Positions 17,150 to 26,188 are shown, numbered from the stretch's first letter. The stretch: 64,000 bases of DNA from Bryobacterales bacterium (GCA_026954325.1 JAIXKK010000198.1:62001-126000), one strand, 5' to 3'. Notes: generated by a model from the letters alone, not told the origin. Numbers and translations are program-made.

Positions 17150-18553
17150 ATGAGAAGTACGACACTTTGTTTTCGGATCATTTTCTTTTTCGTGATTTCG
17201 ATGAGCATTCCGCCATCCGCCACGGCGGGGGAGAGTGACACAGGGGGTGGCATAGCGAGCATCAAGCCTGTTCGCCCCTCCATCGGTCCGGCTCAATCGG
17301 CGAGCGCAAGGAACGAGGGAGTGGATTGGAAGAGCCTGTCCCGCGAGTCATGGGCGTTCCTGACTCTGCAGCACGGCTTCCGCCTGCTGACGGAGCCGGG
17401 AACCCGCGAGGGCATGAAGGGGCCTTTTTTTCGAACCTACTGGGACTCGGTGTCGAATCTTCACGGATGGGCGGACGGGGATCCCTTTTATGTGAACTAT
17501 GTGGGGCACCCGATGATGGGCTCCGTGGCGAGTTTTCTGTTCGTTCAGAATGACCGCCGGTATCGGGACGTGGAATTCGGAAAGGACCCAAACTACTGGA
17601 AAAGCCGCCTTCGCGCCGGAGCTTTTTCGTTTCTCTACAGCGCGCAATTCGAGGTGGGGCCGGTCAGTGAAGCTTCCATCGGTAAGATCCAGCGGACATT
17701 CCCGCAGCAGGGGTACGTGGACTTCGTGATTACCCCGTTCGTGGGAATGGGATGGGGGCTGGCGGAGGATGCGGTCGACAAGTTCATCATCAAGCGGGTG
17801 GAGCAGCGGACGGATAACAACTGGATCCGGTTACTGGTGCGCGGAGGGTTGAACCCGGCGCGCAGCATGGCGAATCTGCTGGGCGGCAAGCCGCCCTGGT
17901 ACCGCACGAACCGGGCCGGAGTCTACGTGCCCTACTCCTACATTACTCGCCAGAGCACGGTGGACAAAGGGCCGAGGGAGCCCGTGAATCCCCCTCCGGG
18001 TGTGGCTCCGTTCGATTTCACGATGACGTTTGAGCCGGAGATGTTCCCGGGGAGTTCCCTTTCCTGCCTCGGCGGAGGAGGGTCGGCGGCCTTGCGTCTG
18101 GCCGCCAATTGGCAGTTGGCAACCGGCGTGAGCGGTTGCAAACTGATGGGTTTCGAGAAGAATCTGACAGGTGATTCGCTCACCTATCTGATCGGACCAC
18201 GCTGGACCCCTTCGACGCGGGGAAGATGGGTTCCACACTTGCAGTTTCTTGTCGGGGGGCGCAAGATTACGACGGAGCAGTTCTATCCGGACAAATGGAA
18301 AACGGTGGAGAGCCTGGTGCAGTCGGCCCCTGACCCTGCCGAGTGGCGATCGACCTACACGTCGCGGCAGGAGACGAATGCGTTTGCGTTGTCCGCTGGG
18401 GGAGGAGTGGATCTCCGATTCAACAACGCCCTGGCGCTACGGGTGGCAAGTCTCGAATACCGCCGGTCGTGGGTGCGGCCGGTAGAGGGTTTCGATTTCT
18501 CGAACGGACTGCAACTGACCACCGGCCTGGTACTGCATATGGGGACATGGTAG
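17150..18553 (+). CDS. Exported, probably outer-membrane, protein of unknown function
   Basis: 467 residues from ATG at 17150, chosen because it gives a clean signal peptide (MRSTTLCFRIIFFFVISMS, cleavage near ATAGE). The mature part has many alternating aromatic segments, for example FVNYVGHPMMG-like turns, FVITPFVGMGWGLAEDAVD and a C-terminus NGLQLTTGLVLHMGTW that ends in an aromatic residue, as outer-membrane barrels do. No named family was recognised. It may be a barrel or a periplasmic protein tied to the outer membrane. It stands alone, with a 15-base palindrome just upstream. Confidence 0.55.
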   Translation: MRSTTLCFRIIFFFVISMSIPPSATAGESDTGGGIASIKPVRPSIGPAQSASARNEGVDWKSLSRESWAFLTLQHGFRLLTEPGTREGMKGPFFRTYWDSVSNLHGWADGDPFYVNYVGHPMMGSVASFLFVQNDRRYRDVEFGKDPNYWKSRLRAGAFSFLYSAQFEVGPVSEASIGKIQRTFPQQGYVDFVITPFVGMGWGLAEDAVDKFIIKRVEQRTDNNWIRLLVRGGLNPARSMANLLGGKPPWYRTNRAGVYVPYSYITRQSTVDKGPREPVNPPPGVAPFDFTMTFEPEMFPGSSLSCLGGGGSAALRLAANWQLATGVSGCKLMGFEKNLTGDSLTYLIGPRWTPSTRGRWVPHLQFLVGGRKITTEQFYPDKWKTVESLVQSAPDPAEWRSTYTSRQETNAFALSAGGGVDLRFNNALALRVASLEYRRSWVRPVEGFDFSNGLQLTTGLVLHMGTW

Positions 18554-18619
18554 GCGCCCAACACTGCCATCGGCGCACGGCCTTCAGATCTCATCCTCAA
18601 GATTTCAAGCGCCCTTGGC

Positions 18620-18625
18620 TATAAT
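18620..18625 (+). promoter_or_regulatory. -10 box (TATAAT) of the envelope-folding gene run
   Basis: A consensus TATAAT lies 27 bases before the ATG at 18653, in the 99-base gap after the preceding gene. No good -35 at 16-18 bases is seen (CTCAAG region). It would give a leader of about 20 bases. Confidence 0.4.
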
Positions 18626-18652
18626 TGGAAAGAGCCTTCATCAGCGCTACCC

Positions 18653-19540
18653 ATGAGATTTCTTCCTGTCTGTTGTTTTGCCATCCCGCTCTTGCTGCAA
18701 GGGCAAGCCGCGCCTCCGCCGGCGGCCGCCGCCGTGACCCCGGACACCGTCGTTGCTGTTACGGATGGGATGAAGCTCACAGCCGGTGAGGTGCAAAAGT
18801 TGGTGGCGAGCCTGCCGGCTCAGATGCGCCAGAACTACGATCGCGACCCGCGTGGGTTCCTTTCGCAGTACTTCATGCTGAAGCGGATTGTCGCTTTCGC
18901 GGAGGAAAAGAAGCTGCAGGAGCGCACGCCCTACAAAGAGGGCATTGAGTTCGCCCGCATGCAGGTGCTCTGGCAAGCAGCCCTGGAAGAGCAAAGCCGC
19001 GAGGCGGTCGTCTCTTCCGAGGACGAAAAGAAGTATTACGAAGAACGGAAAGGCGACTACACGCAGGCCAGGGTCAAGCTGGTTTACATTCCCTTCGCCT
19101 CCGGCAAGGCTCAGACGGTGGATCCGTCGAAAAAAACGATGACGGAGGCCGAAGCGCTCGCCAAGGCCGAGACGGTGGTGAAGGAAGCTCGCGGCGGCAA
19201 GGATTTCGTGGCCTTGGTGAAAACGAATTCCGAAGACCCTATCTCGAAGGAGAAGGACGGCGACTTCGGGCCCGTGAAGCGAACGGACCGTCTGCCGGAC
19301 CCCATCAAGAACAGCATCTTCCAACTCAAACCGGGAGAGGTGAGCGAACCCATTCGCCAGCCAAACGGCTACTATGTGATACGCCTCATGGAACTGGTTC
19401 CCCAGCCATTCGAGGAGGTGCGGAGCGCCATCCATCTCGAATTGAAAAACCAGCGGGTCAAGCAATGGATCGAGACCAACGCCAAAGCTACTCAGCTTCA
19501 GGTAGAGCGGGCGGACTTCTTCGCTTCCCCGCAGAAATAG
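18653..19540 (+). CDS. Periplasmic parvulin-type peptidyl-prolyl isomerase (PpiC/SurA-like)
   Basis: 295 residues with a signal peptide (ending near LLLQGQAA). A helical N-terminal segment (MKLTAGEVQKLVASLPAQMRQ) of SurA/PrsA type is followed by a rotamase domain at about 130-250 with AEALAKAETVVKEARGGKDF, GDFGPVKRTDRLPDPI and FQLKPGEVSEPI..NGYYVIRL. It should help fold exported proteins. Downstream genes encode a zincin, a TlpA thioredoxin and a DsbD-alpha protein, all envelope-directed and closely packed, so they probably act on the same compartment. Confidence 0.85.
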   Translation: MRFLPVCCFAIPLLLQGQAAPPPAAAAVTPDTVVAVTDGMKLTAGEVQKLVASLPAQMRQNYDRDPRGFLSQYFMLKRIVAFAEEKKLQERTPYKEGIEFARMQVLWQAALEEQSREAVVSSEDEKKYYEERKGDYTQARVKLVYIPFASGKAQTVDPSKKTMTEAEALAKAETVVKEARGGKDFVALVKTNSEDPISKEKDGDFGPVKRTDRLPDPIKNSIFQLKPGEVSEPIRQPNGYYVIRLMELVPQPFEEVRSAIHLELKNQRVKQWIETNAKATQLQVERADFFASPQK

Positions 19541-20073
19541 CGGGAGCCTGGAATGAGAATCTTCCACCGCTCTCCGGCAAGCCCATCCTCGTGGACTTCC
19601 TTGCGGATCTGACCGTGTTCCGGCGCAAGCTGTATTCCCGCAGCCCGAACGGCACACCCGTGCACGCGGCGAGTTTTCTCACCACCCGGCGCATAGTGCT
19701 TGATAGCGGACTGCTTTGCAACCAACCGGAACTGCATCGCATCCTGATACATGAGGTGTTTCATTTCGCGTGGGTGCGGCTTGGAAATCCGCGGCGCCTT
19801 GATTGGGAGCGTCTGGTGAGCCGGGAAGTGGCGAACCGTGCGCGCGGGGAGTTAGGCTGGTCGGCGGAGTCCCGAAAGAACCTGCTAACTTCCGCCGATG
19901 TGGGGAGTAGAACACCCCGGTGGCGGCAATATATCTGTGAAAGCTTCTGTGACACGGCCGCCTGGGTGTTTACGTCAGGCGAACATGAGGAGTACACATT
20001 GTCCAGCCGCTACCGCCAAAAACGAAGGGTCTGGTTCAACAGTTTCGTCGAGCATGGTCCGATACCGCTATAA
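19465..20073 (+). CDS. Putative zinc metallopeptidase-like protein (HExxH)
   Basis: 202 residues if started at ATG 19465, which overlaps the parvulin gene by 76 bases in another frame; a later start near 19550 is possible because the first 35 residues are low quality. The core has HEVFH (in LIHEVFHFAWVRLG), followed about 75 residues on by ICESFCDTAAWVF, which supplies a Glu and Asp as in gluzincin-like folds. Residues after it (EYTLSSRYRQKRRVWF) are strongly basic/aromatic. There is no signal peptide visible, so location is unclear. No family name is assigned; peptidase activity is inferred from the motif. Confidence 0.6.
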   Translation: MDRDQRQSYSASGRAGGLLRFPAEIAGAWNENLPPLSGKPILVDFLADLTVFRRKLYSRSPNGTPVHAASFLTTRRIVLDSGLLCNQPELHRILIHEVFHFAWVRLGNPRRLDWERLVSREVANRARGELGWSAESRKNLLTSADVGSRTPRWRQYICESFCDTAAWVFTSGEHEEYTLSSRYRQKRRVWFNSFVEHGPIPL

Positions 20074-20074
20074 T
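20069..20074 (+). promoter_or_regulatory. -10 box (TATAAT) in front of the TlpA gene
   Basis: TATAAT overlaps the last codons of the zincin gene and lies 28 bases before the ATG at 20103. The expected transcript start near 20082 would include the AAGGAG ribosome site at 20088-20093. No clear -35 is seen. Confidence 0.4.
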
Positions 20075-20102
20075 CATGAGTGCACACAAGGAGTTTCCCC
20101 GC

Positions 20103-20705
20103 ATGCGTGTTTCTTTCCACCGTTCGCTGCCGGCCGCCGCGGCGGTATTTGGCATGCTCGTCCTGAACGTCAACTGCGGGTCCACGCGTTCGGTGAAAGC
20201 CGCCGTGAAGCCGGAGAAAGACCGCAAGTCAGCGCCGCAATTCTCGCTCAAGGACGCTCACGGCAGGGCGGTAAAATTGTCCGACTACAAAGGAAAGGTG
20301 GTTCTGCTGAATTTCTGGGCTACCTGGTGTGGTCCATGCAAGATCGAGATTCCCTGGTTTATTGATTTCGAACAGAAGTTCAAGGACCGGGGTTTCGCGG
20401 TGCTGGGCATTTCCATGGACGAAGACGGCTGGGACGCCGTGAAGCCATACATCGAAAAACAAAAGGTGAACTATCGCGTCGTGGTTGGATCGGACGAGGT
20501 GGCCGATCTCTACGGCGGCGTATCCTCCCTCCCGACGTCATTCGTGCTGGACCGGCAGGGGAAGATTGCGGGCGTCCACGTCGGTCTGGTGAGCAGGAAT
20601 GTCTATCAGAATGAGATCGAACAACTGCTGGATAACAAATCGGATGTGCAAGCTGGCACTGGCGGCGCTTCTGCTGATGCCGAGTTTTCTGCCGGGCCAA
20701 GGTAA
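20103..20705 (+). CDS. TlpA-family membrane-anchored thioredoxin-like protein
   Basis: 200 residues from ATG at 20103, picked over an ATG at 20076 because AAGGAG sits 9 bases before it. An N-terminal hydrophobic signal ends at VLNVNCGS, possibly a poor lipobox. The thioredoxin domain contains the redox motif ATWCGPCK and the cis-Pro loop SSLPTSFVLD. TlpA/ResA proteins reduce disulfides outside the cytoplasmic membrane, for example during cytochrome c maturation. The gene's 3' end overlaps the DsbD-alpha gene by 62 bases, so the two are linked in translation. Confidence 0.85.
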   Translation: MRVSFHRSLPAAAAVFGMLVLNVNCGSTRSVKAAVKPEKDRKSAPQFSLKDAHGRAVKLSDYKGKVVLLNFWATWCGPCKIEIPWFIDFEQKFKDRGFAVLGISMDEDGWDAVKPYIEKQKVNYRVVVGSDEVADLYGGVSSLPTSFVLDRQGKIAGVHVGLVSRNVYQNEIEQLLDNKSDVQAGTGGASADAEFSAGPR

Positions 20706-21105
20706 TCTCCTCACGGTCACCCCCCCGCCGAAGCAGAGCGCAAAGAAAAATACGGTGCTCACCACGAAGCTGGACGTGCGGCTACGGCCGGGCTACCACG
20801 TCAACAGCAATACGCCCGCTGACGATTACCTCATCCCGCTGCGTCTCACATGGGCAACTTCTCCTCTTGAAGTCCAGCAGGTGAGCTATCCCAAGCCAGA
20901 GATGGAGAAGTACGAGTTCAGTGAGAAGCCGATCTCCGTGTTTAGCGGCGGATTCGCCATCACCACCCGGTTCAAGGTTCCGGCGGGCGCGGCGCCCGGA
21001 ATGATGATTATTACCGGGAAGCTACGCTATCAGGCGTGCAGCAACAAGGAGTGCTTTCCTCCGAAGACACTGGAGGTGAAACTGCCGGTGGATATCGTCA
21101 ACTAG
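20644..21105 (+). CDS. Stand-alone DsbD N-terminal (alpha) domain protein
   Basis: 153 residues from ATG at 20644, which gives a signal peptide (MCKLALAALLLMPSFLPGQG). The mature part matches the periplasmic DsbD alpha domain (DsbC-type, immunoglobulin-like): RPGYHVNSNTP at the front and RYQACSNKECFPPKTLEV, which carries the reactive Cys pair, at the end. DsbD normally joins this to an eight-span membrane domain and a thioredoxin domain; here only alpha exists, next to a TlpA thioredoxin. The membrane electron conduit (CcdA-like) is not in the window. It overlaps tlpA and the GT9 gene (TAGTG). Confidence 0.8.
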   Translation: MCKLALAALLLMPSFLPGQGNLLTVTPPPKQSAKKNTVLTTKLDVRLRPGYHVNSNTPADDYLIPLRLTWATSPLEVQQVSYPKPEMEKYEFSEKPISVFSGGFAITTRFKVPAGAAPGMMIITGKLRYQACSNKECFPPKTLEVKLPVDIVN

Positions 21106-21887
21106 TGCGAAGACTGTTGATCCGCCCTGGAGCGATTGGCGATTTTATCGTCTCCCTGCCCGCGCTAGAGCACCTGCGGGCGGATTACACCGAGCTTTGG
21201 ACGACAGCCGCCAATGCGCCGCTGGCGCGATTCGCGGACACGGCGATTTCCCTCTACGGCACCGGAATTGACCATCCGGCGCCGGGCGAGAAGGTGTTGG
21301 AGCGGCTTGCCGCGTTCGACTCCATCGTAACCTGGTACGGCGCCAACCGGCCGGAGTTTCATTCCGCCTTACGCGGCCTGCCGGTCATTTTTCATGCTGC
21401 CCTGCCTCTTTCGAGCATGGGAGGACTGCACGCCGTGGATTTCTATCAGAACCAGGTGGGGGCTCCGCCTGGTGCAATCCCGAGACTGCCCGTGGAGCGC
21501 CGGGACGGGGCATTTCTTGCCATTCACCCCTTCTCCGGGAGTTCAGGGAAGAACTGGCCGCTCGAACGGTTCCGCGAACTGGCGGAGCATTCCCCCTTGC
21601 CGGTCCGATGGATCGCCGGCCCCGAGGAGGATCTGCCGGGGGCGGTTCGCTTCGACAGTCTTTGGGACCTGGCGCAGTGGCTGGCGGGCGCCGGTCTCTA
21701 CATCGGAAACGATTCCGGCATCACTCACCTGGCGGCGGCGGCGGGTGTGCCTGTCGTCGCCCTTTTCGGTCCCACGGACCCGGAGGTGTGGGCGCCGCGC
21801 GGGGTGGATGTGCGGGTCCTGCGCGCCCCCAATGGGAGCATGGAGTCGCTCGCCGTTGATCAAGTGCTGCCTTACTTGCGCAGGTAG
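21105..21887 (+). CDS. Glycosyltransferase family 9 (heptosyltransferase-like)
   Basis: 260 residues from GTG at 21105 overlapping the previous stop by one base. The N-terminus RRLLIRPGAIGDFIVSLPALEHL and the C-terminal block GNDSGITHLAAAAGVPVVALFGPTDPEVWAP are diagnostic of ADP-heptose:LPS heptosyltransferases. It is shorter than the usual 320-350 residues. It likely adds a sugar to lipopolysaccharide core or another surface glycan. It converges with the cupin gene, with 16 bases of overlap at the 3' ends, and lies near rmlC and a glycosyltransferase fusion. Confidence 0.8.
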   Translation: MRRLLIRPGAIGDFIVSLPALEHLRADYTELWTTAANAPLARFADTAISLYGTGIDHPAPGEKVLERLAAFDSIVTWYGANRPEFHSALRGLPVIFHAALPLSSMGGLHAVDFYQNQVGAPPGAIPRLPVERRDGAFLAIHPFSGSSGKNWPLERFRELAEHSPLPVRWIAGPEEDLPGAVRFDSLWDLAQWLAGAGLYIGNDSGITHLAAAAGVPVVALFGPTDPEVWAPRGVDVRVLRAPNGSMESLAVDQVLPYLRR

Positions 21888-22219
21888 GCGTCCTCCCCGC
21901 GAATCCAATCCTCGCGAACAGGCGCAAACACATCAAGGGCGATGGCATCCTCGAGAACATCCACGCGATGGGGGACGTTCGGTGGAATCACCAGCGATTC
22001 GCCCGCCTCCAGCACCACTTCCTTTCCATCCATCAGGAACATCAGCCGGCCTTCCATCACCGTGGTGATCTGCTCGTTGACGTGATGATGCACCGGCACC
22101 ACTCCCCCCTTCTTCAGGATCAGCCGCGACACGGTAATGTTCTGCCCGTGCAGCACCTGCCTGCCGATGGAGCCGTTCATCTGTTCCACTTCCGTTTGAT
22201 TCCAGCGTTGGACCTGCAT
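21872..22219 (-). CDS. Single-domain cupin protein
   Basis: 115 residues. Cupin motif 1 is HHHVNEQITTVMEGRLMF (three His and a Glu) and motif 2 is VVLEAGESLVIPPNVPHRVDV with the last His ligand, so a metal site is intact. There is no extra domain to indicate substrate. Small cupins include isomerases, epimerases and oxygenases, and the reaction cannot be inferred. It is divergent from rmlC over 47 bases and overlaps the GT9 gene tail to tail. Confidence 0.8.
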   Translation of the reverse strand: MQVQRWNQTEVEQMNGSIGRQVLHGQNITVSRLILKKGGVVPVHHHVNEQITTVMEGRLMFLMDGKEVVLEAGESLVIPPNVPHRVDVLEDAIALDVFAPVREDWIRGEDAYLRK

Positions 22220-22238
22220 TGCGGCTGAATTGTATCAT
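22208..22238 (+). promoter_or_regulatory. Possible promoter of the rmlC gene
   Basis: TTGGAC (22208-22213) and TATCAT (22233-22238) are 19 bases apart, a long but usable spacing. The -35 lies inside the first codons of the divergent cupin gene. Transcripts would start near 22245 and include the GGAGGA ribosome site. Confidence 0.3.
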
Positions 22239-22266
22239 AGGAAATCGCAAACCCGGAGGAAAAGGA

Positions 22267-22842
22267 ATGGCCGGCACGGCTTTGGAGGAAATTTTCGCAT
22301 CACACGGTTCGCTGCGGTTGAGCCTTCCACGGAATGACAAAGGCATCGGCAATATCATTCTGAAGCCGGATTCCGGGCACCTCATCGAGGGCGTCCGCGT
22401 GCAGCCGTTCCCGCTATGGCCGGATGATCGCGGCTATTTCCTCGAGATCGCGCGGATGGGGCAGGGTCTGGTGGCCGATTACCCGTACGAATCGACGCAG
22501 GTTTCCGCGGCGCTGAGCTATCCCGGGACGATCAAGGCGTTCCACTTCCATTTACACCAGACAGATTTCTGGGTGGCGGCGCAGGGCATGTTCCAGGTGG
22601 CGTTGGTGGACCTGCGGCTGGGGTCGCCGACCTTCGGGCGGCGCAACACGTTGTACGTGGGAGCGCTGCGGCCCTGGCAGATCCTCATTCCGCCCGGCGT
22701 CGGGCACGGCTACAAGGTGGTGGGCGCCGATCCGGCGATGCTCGTCTACATCACCAACCGCATCTACGATCCAAAGGACGAGGGCCGTATTGCCTACAAC
22801 GACCCGGGCATCCACTACGATTGGGAACTCCAGCACAAGTGA
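22267..22842 (+). CDS. rfbC: dTDP-4-dehydrorhamnose 3,5-epimerase-like protein
   Basis: 191 residues from ATG at 22267, which follows GGAGGA closely; a frame start at 22219 is less likely. The RmlC fold signatures are seen: PDDRGYFLEI, the STQVSAALSYPGTIKAFHFHLHQTDFW block that carries the catalytic His, and PPGVGHGYKVV. The enzyme makes dTDP-4-keto-L-rhamnose for cell-surface glycans. The rest of the rhamnose pathway (rmlA, B, D) is not in the window. The glycosyltransferase-methyltransferase fusion follows after 13 bases. Confidence 0.8.
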   Translation: MAGTALEEIFASHGSLRLSLPRNDKGIGNIILKPDSGHLIEGVRVQPFPLWPDDRGYFLEIARMGQGLVADYPYESTQVSAALSYPGTIKAFHFHLHQTDFWVAAQGMFQVALVDLRLGSPTFGRRNTLYVGALRPWQILIPPGVGHGYKVVGADPAMLVYITNRIYDPKDEGRIAYNDPGIHYDWELQHK

Positions 22843-22855
22843 GCTGAGAGGGGGA

Positions 22856-24271
22856 ATGACCCCGAACCTCCTCTCCATCCTCGTTCCGCTGTACAACGAA
22901 GAAGAATTCGTGGCGGCGATCCTTCATCGCGTCCTGCAGGCTCCGCTGCCGGCGGGATTGGAGCGGGAGATCATCGTGGTGGATGACGGGTCCACCGATG
23001 AATCGGGCGAGATCGTCGCGGCGGTGGCCGGGCAATATGACTGTATCCGGATGGTGCGCCACCCGCGGAATCTGGGGAAAGGCGCTTCCATCCGAACGGC
23101 CCTCGAACACGCCCGCGGCGAGTTCGCCCTGATCCAGGATGCCGATCTTGAATACAACCCCTGCGAGTATGGAAAACTGCTCAAGCCGCTGCTCGATGAC
23201 CGCGCGGACGCCGTTTTCGGATCCCGCTTTGCGCTTGCCGGAGAGCGCCGCGTCCTCTACTTCTGGCATGCGCTGGCGAATCACATTCTCACTACCATCT
23301 GCAATCTCGCCTCCGATCTGAATCTCACGGATATGGAGACCTGCTACAAGGCATTCCGCACTTCGCTGGCGCGCGGCATTCCGCTCCGCTCCAACCGTTT
23401 TGGGATCGAGCCGGAACTGACCATCAAGCTCGCCAAGCGGGAAGCGCGCATCTATGAAGTTCCCATCAGCTACCACGGGCGCACGTATGCGGAGGGAAAG
23501 AAGATCGAGTTTTGGGATGCGCTCGCCGCGCTGGCGGTCATCCTGCGCTACTGGTTGAGCAGTGACATTTACAAGGAAGCAGGGCCGGAGATCCTGGAGG
23601 CGTTTTCCAACGCGGCGAGGTTCAACCAATGGATGGCGGACACCATACGGCCATACACGGGGAAGACCGTGCTCGAGATCGGGGCGGGCATAGGCAACCT
23701 CACCAGGCAGTTGATTGCGCGCCGGAAACGCTATATCGCCTCGGACATCGACGCCCAACACCTGGCCCGGCTGGCTTCGCGCTTTCAATACCGGCCGAAC
23801 TTCGAAGCACGGCAATGCGACCTGGGGCGCGCGGAGGACTTTGAAGAGCTTCGGGAGTGCGCCGATACAGTGGTATGCCTCAATGTTCTGGAGCATATCG
23901 CCGATGATCGCGCGGGCCTGAGAAATATTCACCGGGCCTTGCAGCCGGGAGGCCGGGCGATCGTCCTCGTCCCGCAAGGCCAGTGGGCATACGGCAAGAT
24001 GGATGAGGCTTTGGGCCATCACCGCCGCTATTCGATGGACCAGCTTCGGGAACGCATGGAGGAGGCGGGTTTCGAAGTGGAGCGCATCCTGGAGTTCAAC
24101 CGCGTCTCCCTGCCGGGTTGGTATCTGAACGGCAAACTCCTCGGCCGGAACACGGTGAGCGCGGCGCAACTGAGAGTTTTCGACAAAATGGTCTGGCTAT
24201 GGCGCCGGGTGGACCGTTTTCTGCCCTGGGCGCCCACCTCTTTGATCGCCATCGCGCGCAAGCCGGGCTGA
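22856..24271 (+). CDS. Fusion of family 2 glycosyltransferase and SAM methyltransferase
   Basis: 471 residues from ATG at 22856, preceded by GAGAGGGG. Residues 1-235 are a dolichyl-phosphate-mannose-synthase-like GT2: ILVPLYNEEEFV, VVDDGSTDESG, the metal-binding IQDADLEYN and ETCYKAFR. Residues about 245-430 are a class I methyltransferase with motif I VLEIGAGIGNLT, the acidic IASDIDAQHL and the LNVLEHIADD core. A polypeptide with both activities could transfer a sugar and methylate the product, or a lipid-linked sugar. It forms a unit with rmlC. No membrane segment is evident. Confidence 0.85.
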   Translation: MTPNLLSILVPLYNEEEFVAAILHRVLQAPLPAGLEREIIVVDDGSTDESGEIVAAVAGQYDCIRMVRHPRNLGKGASIRTALEHARGEFALIQDADLEYNPCEYGKLLKPLLDDRADAVFGSRFALAGERRVLYFWHALANHILTTICNLASDLNLTDMETCYKAFRTSLARGIPLRSNRFGIEPELTIKLAKREARIYEVPISYHGRTYAEGKKIEFWDALAALAVILRYWLSSDIYKEAGPEILEAFSNAARFNQWMADTIRPYTGKTVLEIGAGIGNLTRQLIARRKRYIASDIDAQHLARLASRFQYRPNFEARQCDLGRAEDFEELRECADTVVCLNVLEHIADDRAGLRNIHRALQPGGRAIVLVPQGQWAYGKMDEALGHHRRYSMDQLRERMEEAGFEVERILEFNRVSLPGWYLNGKLLGRNTVSAAQLRVFDKMVWLWRRVDRFLPWAPTSLIAIARKPG

Positions 24272-24279
24272 CCCGTTGA

Positions 24280-26188
24280 TCAAGGCGCTTCCACCAATAG
24301 CTGGATCCGCGATCCGTCCGCGCCGCCCGTGTACACGCGCTCGGTGGCTTTCACGAAATCAGCCGACTTCGCTTTCGGGATTTCCAGAAATTTCTGCGGA
24401 TTCCGATCCGTCAGCGGGAACCAGGAACTCTGGACCTGCACCATGATACGGTGACCAGGCCGGAAGGTATGGGCAACGTCCGGCAGGCGGAAGGTGATGC
24501 GGTCGGGCGTGCCGGGTTCAAAGGGAACGGGTTTCTCGAAGCCCTTGCGGAACTTGCCGCGGAACGGCTCGCCGCGGACCAGTTGTTGGTAGCCGCCCAT
24601 GTGAACGGCGTTGCCGGGCGGCGGGACCGCGGAAGGCGCCGTGCTGTAATCCGGATAGTTGCCGGGGTAGACATCGATGAGCTTCACGTCGAAGTCCGAA
24701 TCGGCGCCGCTGGTGGACACCTTCAAATCAGCGAGAATGGGCCCCATGACGGTGACGTCGTGATCCAGCGGAGCGGTCTGATAGACGAGAACATCGGGCC
24801 GTTTGGAGGCGAAACGCTGGTCCTCGGTCATGTAGCCGGCAAGCACGCGGGGAGCGATATGGGCGATGTAGGGGACTGGCTTCGCGGGGTCGGACAGGTA
24901 CTCGTCGAACCTCTGATGGGCGTCCGGGCGGGAGGCTAGCTTCCCCTCGGCCGAGAGATAGAAATCGACGGGATTCACGCTTTTCGGCGGCCAGGCGTCA
25001 AACGTCCGCCACTGGTTCCGTCCTGTCTCGAAAATGCGGGCGCGCGGGAATTCCGCGTTTCCCTTTCCCTTGAGGATTTGGAGGAAGAAGGGGAACTCGA
25101 TCTTCTCCCGATAGTACAAGCCGGTCTTCGAACCGAAGTCCACGTTGCCCACCTTCTGGCCGTCGCCGCGGGCAAAGCCGCCATGCGTCCATGGCCCCAT
25201 CACGAGCATGTTGGTTTGGGGAGGCGAATTCTTCTCCATGAAAGCGAACTGGCGCAGCGGACCCTGGAGGTCCTCCTGATCGAACCAGCCGCCCACCATC
25301 ATCACGGGCGGTTTGATTCCCTTGAGGTATTTCCAGATGGAGCGGGCCTGCCACATTTCGTCGTAGTCGGGGTGGTTGACATTCAGAGTCCAGAACTGCT
25401 GGGAATGCTTGAAGTACTTCTCATCGGCGTTGGCCAGCGGCCCCATATTGAGGAAAAACTCGTAGGCGTCAGGAGTGCCGTAATCGAAGGGAACAGCGGG
25501 CTGAGGCGGTTCCGGATCGCCTTCGCGCTGGCGGAAGCCCATGTAGAACCCGAAACGGTGCGCAAGCATGAAGGCGCCGTTGTGATAGGAATCGTCGCCG
25601 AGATAGTAGTCGGTCACCGGAGCCTGCGGGGAAACCGCGGCCAGCGCGGGATGCGCGTCGATCATGGCGGCGGAAACGAAGAACCCCGGCTGCGAAATCC
25701 CCCACATCCCGACTTTGCCCGAATTGCCGCGGACGTTCTTCACCAGCCAATCGATGGTGTCGTATGCGTCGCTTGATTCGTCGATATCTCTATTGGATTT
25801 TTTGTGAGGGTTGAACGGGCGCACAACCGTATAAACACCCTCGCTCATATACCTGCCGCGAACATCCTGATAGGCGAAGATGAACTTCTCGCGGGCGAAG
25901 AACTCCGAAGGGCCAAGAGACGAGGGGTATTGATCCACACCATAGGGGCGGACGCTGTAGGGTGCGCATCAGCATGATGGGGTAACCGGCGCCGGAAGAG
26001 AACACGTCCTTGGGCACGTAGACCGCTGTGAACAGGCGCACGCCGTCACGCATGGGAATGCGGTATTCGAACTTGGTGTAGGTCTCCCGGAGGAAGGGCA
26101 TATCCACGCGGGGAATTTGCGGGGCGGGGACAGTCTGGCAGAAGCACAACAGGGGGAGCACGAGCAGTGCGTCGAGGGCGAGGCGCAT
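24280..26188 (-). pseudogene. CocE/NonD family hydrolase gene broken by a frameshift
   Basis: Two frames together make one complete secreted CocE-type hydrolase. The 5' part (26188 to about 25962) gives a signal peptide and VPKDVFSSGAGYPIMLMRT; the 3' part (about 25960 to 24280) begins in another frame with SVRPYGVDQYPSSLGPS and runs to the end, including the nucleophile region GISQPGF and the PepX_C domain. The join is at the GGG run at 25960-25962 (CCC on the coding strand): homologues have RTPYS, which needs two more C bases. The cause is a real mutation or a sequencing/assembly slip. Catalytic residues downstream look intact. Confidence 0.8.

Noticed and set aside
18653..19657. 336-codon antisense frame opposite the parvulin gene
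   Set aside because: Opposite a confident gene with signal peptide and domain; shadow.
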